DNA from: Sarcodiotheca gaudichaudii
Taxonomy: Eukaryota; Rhodophyta; Florideophyceae; Gigartinales; Solieriaceae
Direction: 5' to 3'
DNA length: 64,000 bases
NCBI GenBank assembly: GCA_032355985.1
Contig: JAUKVZ010000003.1
Span: 310,001-374,000 of the forward strand
This document shows positions 54,343 to 63,129 of the stretch, one piece after another (position 1 is the stretch's first letter; each line of letters starts with the position of its first letter). The notes beneath the pieces are model-generated. The model saw only the letters and a list, made by a program, of their open reading frames with translations. It did not search any database and was not told where the DNA came from. The translations under genes and the position numbers were made by a program.

Positions 54343-54369
54343 CTAAGTCATTTACTGACAATGACTTAG
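54343..54369. repeat. perfect 10-bp inverted repeat in AT-rich spacer
   Basis: CTAAGTCATT (54343-54352) and AATGACTTAG (54360-54369) are separated by 7 bases. The 129-base spacer between pdxJ and folC is only about 38-42% GC. It could be an operator for folC or an RNA hairpin after pdxJ; no T tract follows on the minus strand. Confidence 0.55.
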
Positions 54370-54413
54370 TGTGTTAGCATACACAAACAAATTCGACTTC
54401 GCTCCTGACGAAA

Positions 54414-55172
54414 TCAGCTCCCTGCGTCCAGCCGGGCGAGTGTCATCAGGCGTTTCATGTCCTGCACGGCCTGCCTGAGGCCGGTGTACACAGCCCGGCT
54501 GACAATGGCGTGACCGATGTGAAGCTCCGCCGCGCCGGGCAGCGCCGCGATGGGCTGAACGTTGTGGTAGTTCAGCGCATGACCGGCGTTGAATCGCATG
54601 CCGCAGGTCTGGATCCGCTCGCCCGCGTTCCGCACGTCGTCGTAGGCCCTGGAGAGCCCGGCGAGCAGGAAGTCACCTCCTGCGCGAGCGTGAGCCGCGG
54701 CATAGGGGCCGGTGTGCACTTCGCAGACGTCGAACCCGGCCTCCCGGGCGGCGTCCACCTGGGCCGGATCAGGATCGATGAAGGCGGAGACGATCATCCC
54801 GCCATCCTTGAGCTGAGCAACGACATCCTTCATCCGGGACGCCTGCCCCGCCACGTCGAGGCCCCCTTCCGTGGTGATCTCCTCGCGGCCTTCGGGAACG
54901 AGCATCGAAATCTGCGGGCGGATCTTTCGGGCGATGGCGATCATTTCGTCCGTGGCGGCCATCTCCAGATTCAGCTTCACGTTAATGCCGGCCCGAAGGC
55001 GTTCGACATCGTGATCCTGGATGTGGCGCCGATCTTCGCGCAGGTGCACGGTGATGCCGTCGGCGCCGCCGAGTTCCGCCTCGTGTGCGGCCCGGACGGG
55101 ATCGGGCTCGACGCCTCGTCTGGCCTGGCGGATCGTGGCGACGTGATCGATGTTGACTCCCAGATGAATCAT
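54414..55172 (-). CDS. pdxJ: pyridoxine 5'-phosphate synthase
   Basis: This 252-residue TIM-barrel enzyme condenses amino-acetone phosphate with deoxyxylulose phosphate in vitamin B6 synthesis. Signatures are [17 protein letters not shown] at the start, [49 protein letters not shown] and LNYHNV. The length is normal. TACAAT lies 6 bases before the ATG and no Shine-Dalgarno sequence is visible, so a leaderless message is likely. Confidence 0.95.
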   Translation of the reverse strand: MIHLGVNIDHVATIRQARRGVEPDPVRAAHEAELGGADGITVHLREDRRHIQDHDVERLRAGINVKLNLEMAATDEMIAIARKIRPQISMLVPEGREEITTEGGLDVAGQASRMKDVVAQLKDGGMIVSAFIDPDPAQVDAAREAGFDVCEVHTGPYAAAHARAGGDFLLAGLSRAYDDVRNAGERIQTCGMRFNAGHALNYHNVQPIAALPGAAELHIGHAIVSRAVYTGLRQAVQDMKRLMTLARLDAGS

Positions 55173-55178
55173 GGGCGG

Positions 55179-55184
55179 ATTGTA
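55179..55184 (-). promoter_or_regulatory. -10-like TACAAT, leaderless-type
   Basis: On the minus strand TACAAT is 6 bases before the pdxJ ATG; no Shine-Dalgarno sequence or clear -35 is visible. Confidence 0.47.
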
Positions 55185-55215
55185 GAGGGAGGACGGCCCT
55201 TTCAGCGCGCGCGAA

Positions 55216-55292
55216 ACCGCGGCTTCCCTGTGCAGGAAAGTCGCGGTCTCGAGCGTGGTTGCTTCGGCTTCGCCTGATCGGGAGACGATCAG
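55216..55292. repeat. two hairpins in the spacer upstream of pdxJ
   Basis: A 12-bp stem (55216-55227 with 55235-55247, one bulged A and one G-T) and a perfect 7-bp stem CTGATCG-ggaga-CGATCAG (55274-55292) lie in this 258-base spacer. Nothing else is identified there. They may be the 3' end of the AhpD-like transcript, though no T tract follows. Confidence 0.35.
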
Positions 55293-55430
55293 ACAAAGCG
55301 CGAGGAGGGTGGTGGCTCGCTAAACGACTCGGGAGCCGGATTGGGATTTCGTTGAGCTTCCCCCCGGAAGCTCGTCATCTGTGACGAATGCGAGTGTGTG
55401 TGTGATTGCTCGCAGTGTGCGTTCCCTTTG

Positions 55431-55997
55431 TTAGACGCCTGCCCTGACGGCGGGTTCCCATTTCTGCGGGCCGAAGACCTCGTCCAGTTCCTGGCCGGCG
55501 ATGTGGCTCGTGTAATTGCTGAGCGTCTTCATGGCGACGCCGGTGATCACATCAAGCACGTTCGCCCTGGTGAATCCGGCATTCAGGAACTTCTGCACAT
55601 CCTCTTCGCGGACCCAGCCTCGTTCCCGGACCACGATGCTCGTGAAGTCGCTGAGGGCGTTGAGCTTCGCATCAGGCAGCGGCTCGCCGTCGCGCAGGGC
55701 GTTGAGATTTTCTTCCGAAAGTCCGGCGCCGCCGGCGATCGTGGAGTGGGCGGCCATGCAGTAGCGGCAGTCGTTGTCGCGGCTGGCCGAGAGCAGCACG
55801 ACCTGCTGTTCTGCGGGTGTGAGGGACGCCTTGGCAAAGGCGCCGCTGATCTGGGCGTATCCGGTCGCCGCGGCTTCGGACTCGGCGAAGACGCCGAAGA
55901 GATTGGGCAGGAAGCCGTAGCTCTTCTCGACCTGCTCAACCAGCGTGCGGGTGCTCTTGGGGGCTGTTTCCTTCGTGTGGATCGTGAAGCTGGACAT
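55431..55997 (-). CDS. carboxymuconolactone decarboxylase / AhpD-like protein
   Basis: This 188-residue all-helical protein belongs to the CMD/AhpD-like superfamily. The redox motif is CRYCMAAHS, preceded by VLLSASRDND, matching the CxxC plus downstream His pattern of AhpD-type alkylhydroperoxidases. Other segments are SYGFLPNLFGVFAES and VITGVAMKTLSNYTSHI. It probably takes part in peroxide defence. AAGGAAGAG precedes ATG 55997; the longer open frame upstream lacks similarity. A perfect palindrome lies 93-118 bases upstream and is likely its control site. Confidence 0.88.
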   Translation of the reverse strand: MSSFTIHTKETAPKSTRTLVEQVEKSYGFLPNLFGVFAESEAAATGYAQISGAFAKASLTPAEQQVVLLSASRDNDCRYCMAAHSTIAGGAGLSEENLNALRDGEPLPDAKLNALSDFTSIVVRERGWVREEDVQKFLNAGFTRANVLDVITGVAMKTLSNYTSHIAGQELDEVFGPQKWEPAVRAGV

Positions 55998-56089
55998 GGA
56001 CTCTTCCTTGTTCTGTGAGGCGTCGGCCTCGTCCCTTCGCGTCGCCGGGCTTCCATCCGCCCGGCGCCTCAGTCGCCAGGACCAACTCG

Positions 56090-56115
56090 TATTCTGGAAC
56101 AGATATTCCAGAATA
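56090..56115. promoter_or_regulatory. perfect 10-6-10 palindrome, candidate operator
   Basis: TATTCTGGAA (56090-56099) and TTCCAGAATA (56106-56115) flank the 6-base CAGATA. It lies between the divergent AhpD-like gene (start 55997) and exported-protein gene (start 56242). The size and symmetry fit a dimeric redox regulator such as an Rrf2-family protein (inference). Confidence 0.6.
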
Positions 56116-56241
56116 GGCGCGCGAAATGAAAAATCCACACCGAGCGTCCGGAAATCGGCGGAGCGGCCCTGCCAGACGAACCTGAATGGCGAGTTCGCCC
56201 TTGCCCGCCCCGGGGCCCGGGGTCGATACTGTGGGAAGCTG

Positions 56242-56934
56242 ATGGCCAGACACGTGCTCATCCCGCTCGGACACCTGATCGCAGCCGCCCTCGCGGCCGG
56301 CGCTCTTTCGACGTCCGCCGGCGCCCAGTGTGTCAGCCCGATGACGCTGCAGGAGCTCGACCAATGCGCCGCCGATGCGGATCTGCTCTCGGTCAGTCAC
56401 AGGCGGCAGAATCACATGCGCAGCCCGTCCGGGCAGTTCGATCAGCTGTACGCCCTGCCGGGAAATTCTTCGATGCTCATGCGTCGAGCCGGAGGCGTGA
56501 CGGCCGTCTTTCCGAGGGGCGCTTCCCGCTACGGCGAGCATGAAGGCCGTATGGTTCCATATGTGCCTGCGGGAACGACGTTTTACATCGGTGATCCACT
56601 GATTGAAGGCGATTCGTACGCCGGCGCCGAATGGGCCGGCGGCATGCCTGATGATCAGACGCGCAGCCCTGGCCGCGCATCACTGATGTCGAGCACATTT
56701 GAGGGCACGGGCAGCGCTTCGGCGTGCGCTTCGTCGCTGTCGGCATTGGGCGGGAATGATCGGATCGAGCTGGATCCGACGCCGCAAGTGCAGATGGAAG
56801 CGGAACTTCGCCATCGTCGCCCGACGGTTGCGACGGATGAGGCGTATCGGCGCAGACGGATCGCATCACTGCTGGCCCGGGCCGCAGAGCTTGAAGCGGG
56901 ACACGCAAAAGAACGCTTCGCCGACGCCCAATAA
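56242..56934 (+). CDS. exported protein of unknown function
   Basis: This protein of about 230 residues starts with a signal peptide (HLIAAALAAGALSTSAGA) and continues QCVSPMTLQELDQCAADA with two Cys. The middle is Gly/Ser/Pro-rich and has VPAGTTFYIGDPLIE. The C terminus is an Arg/Glu-rich helix (DEAYRRRRIASLLARAAELE). I do not recognise the family. ATG 56242 is chosen for the signal peptide. It is followed 44 bases later by a lipoprotein gene on the same strand. Confidence 0.65.
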   Translation: MARHVLIPLGHLIAAALAAGALSTSAGAQCVSPMTLQELDQCAADADLLSVSHRRQNHMRSPSGQFDQLYALPGNSSMLMRRAGGVTAVFPRGASRYGEHEGRMVPYVPAGTTFYIGDPLIEGDSYAGAEWAGGMPDDQTRSPGRASLMSSTFEGTGSASACASSLSALGGNDRIELDPTPQVQMEAELRHRRPTVATDEAYRRRRIASLLARAAELEAGHAKERFADAQ

Positions 56935-56978
56935 GCCCATACGCTGTGGATTGGCTTCCACAGGGGAGGGCTTCTCTT

Positions 56979-57362
56979 ATGCATGTGAACTCACGTTCTC
57001 ACTGGAGACGACGCGCTGCGCTTGGCTGCGCATGCGTCATCTGTCTTTCGACGCTGACCGGCTGCCTCATCACCGGCTCGAAGTACGAGAAGATTGACGG
57101 CCGCTACATCGGGCCGGACACGATCTCGCGCATCGAAGTTGGCGAGACGGATGAGGCATGGCTGATGGCCGTGCTGGGCGAGCCGACGAACCGGAGCACG
57201 ATCACGTCCGGCGAGAACATCTGGCGCTGGGAATACACGAAAGTGAAGCGCTCCTCAGGCTCTGTGTTCCTGCTCTTCAAAGCGCGTGATCGATCCGAAT
57301 CAAAGCGCAATGTGTATGTGCGTCTTGATGAAGGCGTCGTGCAGGACGTCTGGTCCGACTGA
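56979..57362 (+). CDS. BamE/SmpA-like lipoprotein
   Basis: This protein of about 127 residues has a lipoprotein signal (AALGCACVICLSTLTGC), with the acylated Cys in LTGC. The mature part fits the SmpA/OmlA (BamE) fold: ISRIEVGETDEAWLMAVLGEPT, then NIWRWEYTKVKR and VYVRLDEGVVQDVW. BamE is an accessory of the outer-membrane protein assembly complex; related folds occur in other lipoproteins, so the exact role is uncertain. GGGGAGGG lies 8 bases before ATG 56979. It converges with the kinase gene, stops 4 bases apart. Confidence 0.8.
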   Translation: MHVNSRSHWRRRAALGCACVICLSTLTGCLITGSKYEKIDGRYIGPDTISRIEVGETDEAWLMAVLGEPTNRSTITSGENIWRWEYTKVKRSSGSVFLLFKARDRSESKRNVYVRLDEGVVQDVWSD

Positions 57363-57366
57363 CGCC

Positions 57367-60204
57367 TTACGAGCTGATCAGATCATCCTTGAAGAGCTTC
57401 TGGCCGCCGGTGGCGGTGTAGAAGCCGAATGCGCAGATGGCGCCGATGACGAGCAGCGGGACGAGTGTGGCGTGGCCATACCACGCGGAGATATCGAAGT
57501 CGATGACGCCTATAAGCGCCGAAAGCGTAAAGAGCGACGCGATCAGCGCCAGGACGCCGAAGAAAAGCATCACGCCGACAAAGAGCACGACTGCGAAGAG
57601 CGTGAAGATGAGCGCTGCGATTTCGTGCCCGGGCACGCTGTTGTTCGTGAAAACAAACAGCCCGAGAACGATCGCGAAGATGATGATCGCGAGGATGCGC
57701 AGGCGGAACATCGCCTTCATGATGATCAGCAGGAGAAAGAACACGAATCCCTGCTGCATCTGCGCAGAGAACACACCGAGCGTCTGCGCAAGCTGATCGG
57801 CGACGCTGCGGACGTTGGAAGCGCCCAGTGACAGGGGCGGTCGCGGCAGGCCGGTCATCATGGGCGACACAACGATCATCGTGCGGGACGCCGCGGCGAT
57901 AAGGGCGCCGACGCACACACCGATCAGCAGATCCCGCCCGATGCGAGGATCGCGCCAGCGGCCAGTCGCCAGACGGCTCCAGCTGATCAGCGTCTCCGGC
58001 CAGAGCTTGCGGGCGTAAGGCTCCAGCGCCAGGTAGAAAAGAGATGCGATCACCGGAAGCGTGACCACCGCGGCGAGCCGCCTTCCGAAATCAACCGAGC
58101 TCGTCGGCAGCAGATGATGACTGGAAAGCAGATCGATGAGTATCTGCGCCGCCATCAGCGTGAAGAAAATGACTGAGACGCCTTTTCGATCGACTCGCCC
58201 GAGACGCCAGTTGCGCCACGCCAGCACGGCGCCGCCTCCGAAGAGCATGATGGGCACGGCGACGATGAGGACTGCCATGACGCTGCGCAATGCTCCTCCT
58301 CCGGCCGCCGCCGCCTGCGCCTGAGCCGCAGCGCTTTCAGCTTCCACAACTTCATCGGAAGACTCGACGAAGAGGCTCGCGTAGTTCCAGGGCGCAAACA
58401 CGCGGAAGAACACGGGCTTGCCGTGCAATGCGGCCATATGAACGACAACTTCGACATCATGGCCGCCGATCCATGGGCCGCGCCATGCAGAGATTTCGCT
58501 GAACGCCAGATCTGGCACGAAGCGGGGCTCGACTTCAGTGAACTCGCTGCGATCCATGCCGGCAAGTTCAAAGAGCGAGTCCCAGATCTCTTCAACGGGT
58601 GTTTCTTCCGTCAGATCGCGCACGCCGTGGGCGCCGCGCGAATAGACGTTCAGACTCGTCATTCTGCCGCGCGCGTCGATCGTCAGACGCAGCTGATTGT
58701 TGGCAGTTGGTATCGGCCGGAAGAACGTGACGAGATTGTCGTCGAGACCCTGATGATTGAAGATCGAAGGGCTCCAACGGTAGAAGAACCCGAAGGAAGT
58801 TCGATCCGGATCGGAGAGGATGGCCCAGCCTTCTTCAGGCGTCCAGACGTCGGGAGCGGGCGTCCCGGCCTTTTCCGCCAGCGCGGCCTGCGCCATGTTG
58901 CGAACGAGCCATGCGCGATACTCCCCATCGCCCATGTAGCCCCAGGCTTCGTCGTAACTGGCTTCAAAGTGCGCCAACTCAAGCTCGCGCGTGATGTCGC
59001 GCGCACGTTCGGCCCACACGAGAGGCGACTCGCGCACGGGATACATCGCCAGCACAACGACTTTCGGCCCCATGAAGAGCATGGCGGCGACGCACAGCGC
59101 CGTGATGGCGACGCACGCGCCGGCCAGCAGCGGCTTCATCGTTCCGGCGCGGCCTGACTGCGCAACAAGCTCCGGCGAAGGCGTTTCGCCTGCGGCCAGC
59201 GCCGCTGCGAGCGGATCACCACCGGGAAGAGACGCGGCAACGGCGATCGCCGAATCGGGCCTGCGCGCCGGATCCCACTCCAGACAGCGCATGATGACGC
59301 GCTCCACAGCCGGATCGATCTCGCCGATGACGCTCGACAGACTTGTCGCGCCCATCGAAGGCGACGACGAGTGCGACTTGTACATAGACCGCAGTTCGGC
59401 GGGCGTCTTTGCGTCAAAGGGGCGCTTGCCCGTGAAGAGCTCGTAGAGCACGAGGCCGAGCGAATAGATATCGCTGCGTTTCGTGACCTCGCGACCTTCG
59501 ATCTGCTCCGGCGCCATGTATGCAGGCGTGCCGGCGCTCACTTCATGCTCGGCGATCTCTTCGGCGACGGCGGCGAGTCCGAAGTCCGTGATGCGCACAT
59601 TGCCCTGCCCGTCGAGCATGATGTTCGCGGGCTTCAGATCGCGATGGAGCACGCCCGCGTCGTGGGCCGCGGCCAATCCCGCACAGAGTTGGCGGGCGAT
59701 CTCCACGGCCTTGTCGCCGGGCAGACGACCAATCCGCCGCAGCAGCGACGATAGATCCTCGCCATCGACGAACTCCATCGAGATGAAGGCCTCGCCGCCC
59801 TGCGCTTCATTCGTCTCGCCGATGTCATACACGCGGCAAACCGCGCGATGCGACACCTGGCGAGCCGTGCGCACTTCGGCGTGAAACTTCTGCAACCGAG
59901 CCGGATCCGCGGCAAGCGCCGAAGGCAGGAACTTCAATGCGACGGTCTGATGCAGCTTGAGATCATCGGCGCGATACACCTCGCCCATGCCGCCCTTGCC
60001 GATGAAGCCGCTGATCAAGTAGCGATCATTGATGACCTGCCCGGCATGGTGGCGCGCGCCGTCGAGCCCTGAGCCTGACGAGCGCATCGCCGATCCGGGA
60101 ACGTTTGAGGATGGACTTCTCCCACTGCCCGGCGCCGTGTGCGACGAGTCGATGGTCGGCAGATCATCGTCCGTGGGCGGCGTATCGCTTGGGGAATCCT
60201 GCAC
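57367..60204 (-). CDS. membrane Ser/Thr protein kinase with multi-helix C-terminal domain
   Basis: This 945-residue protein has a Hanks-type kinase domain (about 62-330). Visible are the Gly loop GKGGMGEVYRAD, Lys91 in VALKFL, HRDLKPANIML with catalytic Asp189, DFG at 207-209 and AGTPAYMAPEQ. A membrane helix follows near 355-378. A large external domain (about 380-620) with repeated acidic/aromatic strands comes next, then an Ala-rich segment and about eight further membrane helices to the end. It starts with GTG, 19 bases after the aconitase stop. The external domain probably senses an unknown signal. Confidence 0.9.
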   Translation of the reverse strand: MQDSPSDTPPTDDDLPTIDSSHTAPGSGRSPSSNVPGSAMRSSGSGLDGARHHAGQVINDRYLISGFIGKGGMGEVYRADDLKLHQTVALKFLPSALAADPARLQKFHAEVRTARQVSHRAVCRVYDIGETNEAQGGEAFISMEFVDGEDLSSLLRRIGRLPGDKAVEIARQLCAGLAAAHDAGVLHRDLKPANIMLDGQGNVRITDFGLAAVAEEIAEHEVSAGTPAYMAPEQIEGREVTKRSDIYSLGLVLYELFTGKRPFDAKTPAELRSMYKSHSSSPSMGATSLSSVIGEIDPAVERVIMRCLEWDPARRPDSAIAVAASLPGGDPLAAALAAGETPSPELVAQSGRAGTMKPLLAGACVAITALCVAAMLFMGPKVVVLAMYPVRESPLVWAERARDITRELELAHFEASYDEAWGYMGDGEYRAWLVRNMAQAALAEKAGTPAPDVWTPEEGWAILSDPDRTSFGFFYRWSPSIFNHQGLDDNLVTFFRPIPTANNQLRLTIDARGRMTSLNVYSRGAHGVRDLTEETPVEEIWDSLFELAGMDRSEFTEVEPRFVPDLAFSEISAWRGPWIGGHDVEVVVHMAALHGKPVFFRVFAPWNYASLFVESSDEVVEAESAAAQAQAAAAGGGALRSVMAVLIVAVPIMLFGGGAVLAWRNWRLGRVDRKGVSVIFFTLMAAQILIDLLSSHHLLPTSSVDFGRRLAAVVTLPVIASLFYLALEPYARKLWPETLISWSRLATGRWRDPRIGRDLLIGVCVGALIAAASRTMIVVSPMMTGLPRPPLSLGASNVRSVADQLAQTLGVFSAQMQQGFVFFLLLIIMKAMFRLRILAIIIFAIVLGLFVFTNNSVPGHEIAALIFTLFAVVLFVGVMLFFGVLALIASLFTLSALIGVIDFDISAWYGHATLVPLLVIGAICAFGFYTATGGQKLFKDDLISS

Positions 60205-60223
60205 GTCGAGTGTTGTTCAGCGC

Positions 60224-62301
60224 TTAGACGCCGGCCCCCTGCTTGCAGTCATTGAGCATGCGACGAAGCACCGTGTGCAGAATGCCGCCATTGCGGTAGT
60301 AATCCACTTCCACCGGCGTATCAATGCGGCATCGTGCGTTGAACTTCGTCTCCGCGCCGTTTTCGTGCTTCGCGACAACTTCGACATCCATGCCCGGCAC
60401 GATCGAATCAGGCACGTTGATATCGAATGTCTCCGTGCCATCGAGGCCGAGACTGTCGCGATCCTCACCCGGCTTGAACTCGAGTGGCAGCACGCCCATG
60501 AAGACGAGGTTCGAACGATGAATGCGCTCGAAGCTCTTGGCGATGACGGCCTTGACGCCCAGCAGCAGCGAGCCCTTCGCAGCCCAGTCGCGGCTGGAGC
60601 CCATGCCGTAGTCGACGCCGCCAAGCACGACGAGCGGAATGCCCGCCTTCTTGTAGTTGAGCGAGGCGTCATAGACGCTCTTGACCTGACCATCGGTGAA
60701 GTCCGTCGTCCAGCCGCCCTCGGTGCCGGGCGCGAGCAGGTTGCGAATGCGGATATTGGCGAAGGTGCCGCGTGTCATGACACGATCGTTGCCACGGCGG
60801 GAGCCGAAGCTGTTGAACATGGAGATGGGCACGCCCTTCTCCTGCAGATACTTGCCTGCGGGTCCATCCTTGGCGATGGCGCCGGCGGGCGAAATGTGAT
60901 CGGTCGTGACCGAATCACCCAGGCTGCACAGCACGCGAGCGCCCTTGATGGACTGGGCGCCGGGAAGCTCTTCCGTCATGTCGATGAAGAAGGGCGGCTC
61001 CTGGATGTACGTCGACGCCTCGGACCAGTCATAGTTGGCGCCGCCGGAGACGGGCACGGCGTTCCACGTCTCGTTGCCGGTGTACACCTCGCCATATTCG
61101 CGCGTGAACTGCTCCGGATTGATCGAAGCATCGCGCACCTTGATCACTTCGTCGTGCGTCGGCCAGAGATCCTTGAGATAGACCTCCTTGCCGTCTTCGG
61201 TTGTCGTGATCGGATCGTTGTGCAGATCAATGTCGACGGTTCCTGCCAGAGCGTACGCCACAACCAGCGGCGGGCTGGCGAGATAGTTGGCGCGCACGTG
61301 CGGGCTGATTCGTCCTTCGAAGTTGCGATTGCCTGAGAGCACCGAAGCGGCGACAAGATCACCATTGGTGATGCCTTCGGCGATGGGCTCCGGCAGCGGG
61401 CCGGAGTTGCCGATGCATGTCGTGCAGCCGTAGCCGACGGTGTAGAAGCCGATGGCTTCAAGATGCTTCGTCAGATCCGCTAGATCGAAGTACTCGGTGA
61501 CGACTTTCGATCCCGGCGCCAGTGAAGTCTTGACCCACGGCTTGGCCTTCAGTCCAAGCTCGTTTGCTTTCTTCGCGAGCAGACCGGCGGCGATCATCAC
61601 ATCGGGATTGCTCGTGTTCGTGCAGCTTGTGATCGCGGCGATGACCACATCGCCATGATGCATGCTGAACGTGCGACCATTCATCGTGACGAGCGTCGGG
61701 GGATCATCCTTGGCGCTTTCTGCGACGTTGACGGCATTGCCATCTCCGCCTTCACCGGCCCACACATCGAAGCGCTCAACTTCATGAGACGTGCGCTTGC
61801 CGAAAGTGTCGACGAGATCCTTGCCCCACTGCGGCTTCATGTTGCCCAGCGCGATGCGATCCTGCGGACGCTTGGGACCAGCCAGCGAAGGCTGCACCGA
61901 GCCCATGTCCAGTTCGAGGACATCGGTGAACTCCGGCTCCGGCTGATCCGGCGTCCAGAAGAGCATGTTGGCCTTGCAATACTTCTCGACGAGTTCGATG
62001 GTCGCCTCATCGCGAGCCGTCAGGCGCAGGTAGTCAAGCGTGCGTTCATCGATGGGGAAGAAGCCCATCGTGGCGCCATATTCGGGCGCCATGTTGGCGA
62101 TGGTGGCGCGATCGGGCACGCTCATTGATGCAATGCCTGAGCCGAAGAACTCGACGAACTTGCCGACGACGCCCTTTTCTCGAAGCATCTGCGTGACGGT
62201 CAGCACGAGATCGGTGGCCGTGGCGCCTTCCGGCAGTTTGCCGGTCAGGCGGAAGCCGACGACCTCGGGCGTCAGCATGTAGATGGGCTGGCCGAGCATG
62301 A

Positions 62302-62335
<34 letters not shown>

Positions 62336-63019
62336 GACCACGCCGAGGCCGTTGATCATCGTGGTGTGCGAATCGGTGCCGACGAGCGAATCGGGATAAC
62401 AGATGGTCTGGCCGGTGACTTCATCCGTCTTCTGGAGGACGCAGCTTGCCAGGTATTCAAGATTGACCTGGTGAACGATGCCCGTCGCCGGGGGCACGAC
62501 GGTGAAGTTGTCGAATGCGGACTGGCCCCACTTGAGGAACTCGTAGCGCTCCTGATTGCGCTCAAACTCCTTCTCCGCGTTGATCGTCAGCGAAGTGGCG
62601 GAGCCGAAGGCATCGACCTGCACAGAGTGATCGATGACGAGATCGCATCGCACCTGCGGGTTGACCATGGAGGGATCGCCCCCGAGGCGAACCATGGCGG
62701 ATCGCATGGCCGCCAGATCGACGACGGCCGGCACGCCGGTGAAGTCCTGCAGGACGACGCGGCCAGGCATGAATGGCAGTTCGACGATGTTGGGGCTCTT
62801 GGCGTTCCAGCTGGCGAGTCCGGAGACGTCATCGGCGGTGACGACGAAGCCGTCAACATTGCGAAGCATCGCCTCAAGAATGACGCGCAGCGAGTAGGGC
62901 AGCTTCTCGACATGGCCGATGCCCTGACGGGAAAGGGCCGCCAGGTCGTAGAAAGCCATCTCGCCCTGGCTGGTTGAGAAGGTAGATCGCGCGTTGAACG
63001 GGTTGCTCTCCGAGGCCAT
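60224..63019 (-). CDS. acnA: aconitate hydratase A
   Basis: This 931-residue enzyme interconverts citrate and isocitrate in the TCA cycle. The [4Fe-4S] cluster Cys are in [15 protein letters not shown] and [16 protein letters not shown]. Other segments are [33 protein letters not shown] and [20 protein letters not shown]. The domain order 1-2-3 then 4 after a linker is that of AcnA/IRP1 rather than AcnB. AAGGAG lies 9 bases before ATG 63019. The Ser/Thr kinase gene follows closely on the same strand. Confidence 0.96.
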
Positions 63020-63129
63020 CGAGGGGCTCCTTGCCTGCACTTCACTCTGATTTCCGGGGTCGGCGGCCGAGCCGCCCTCTACACAATACGAGCCGGTGAT
63101 CGCCCCCGCCAATCCGGGAGGGATTGATT

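Noticed and set aside
54311-54343. Eleven-codon plus-strand ORF (MQIKSAPFMKL) in the pdxJ-folC spacer
   Set aside because: It is very short, has no ribosome-binding site, and overlaps the -35 region of the folC promoter.
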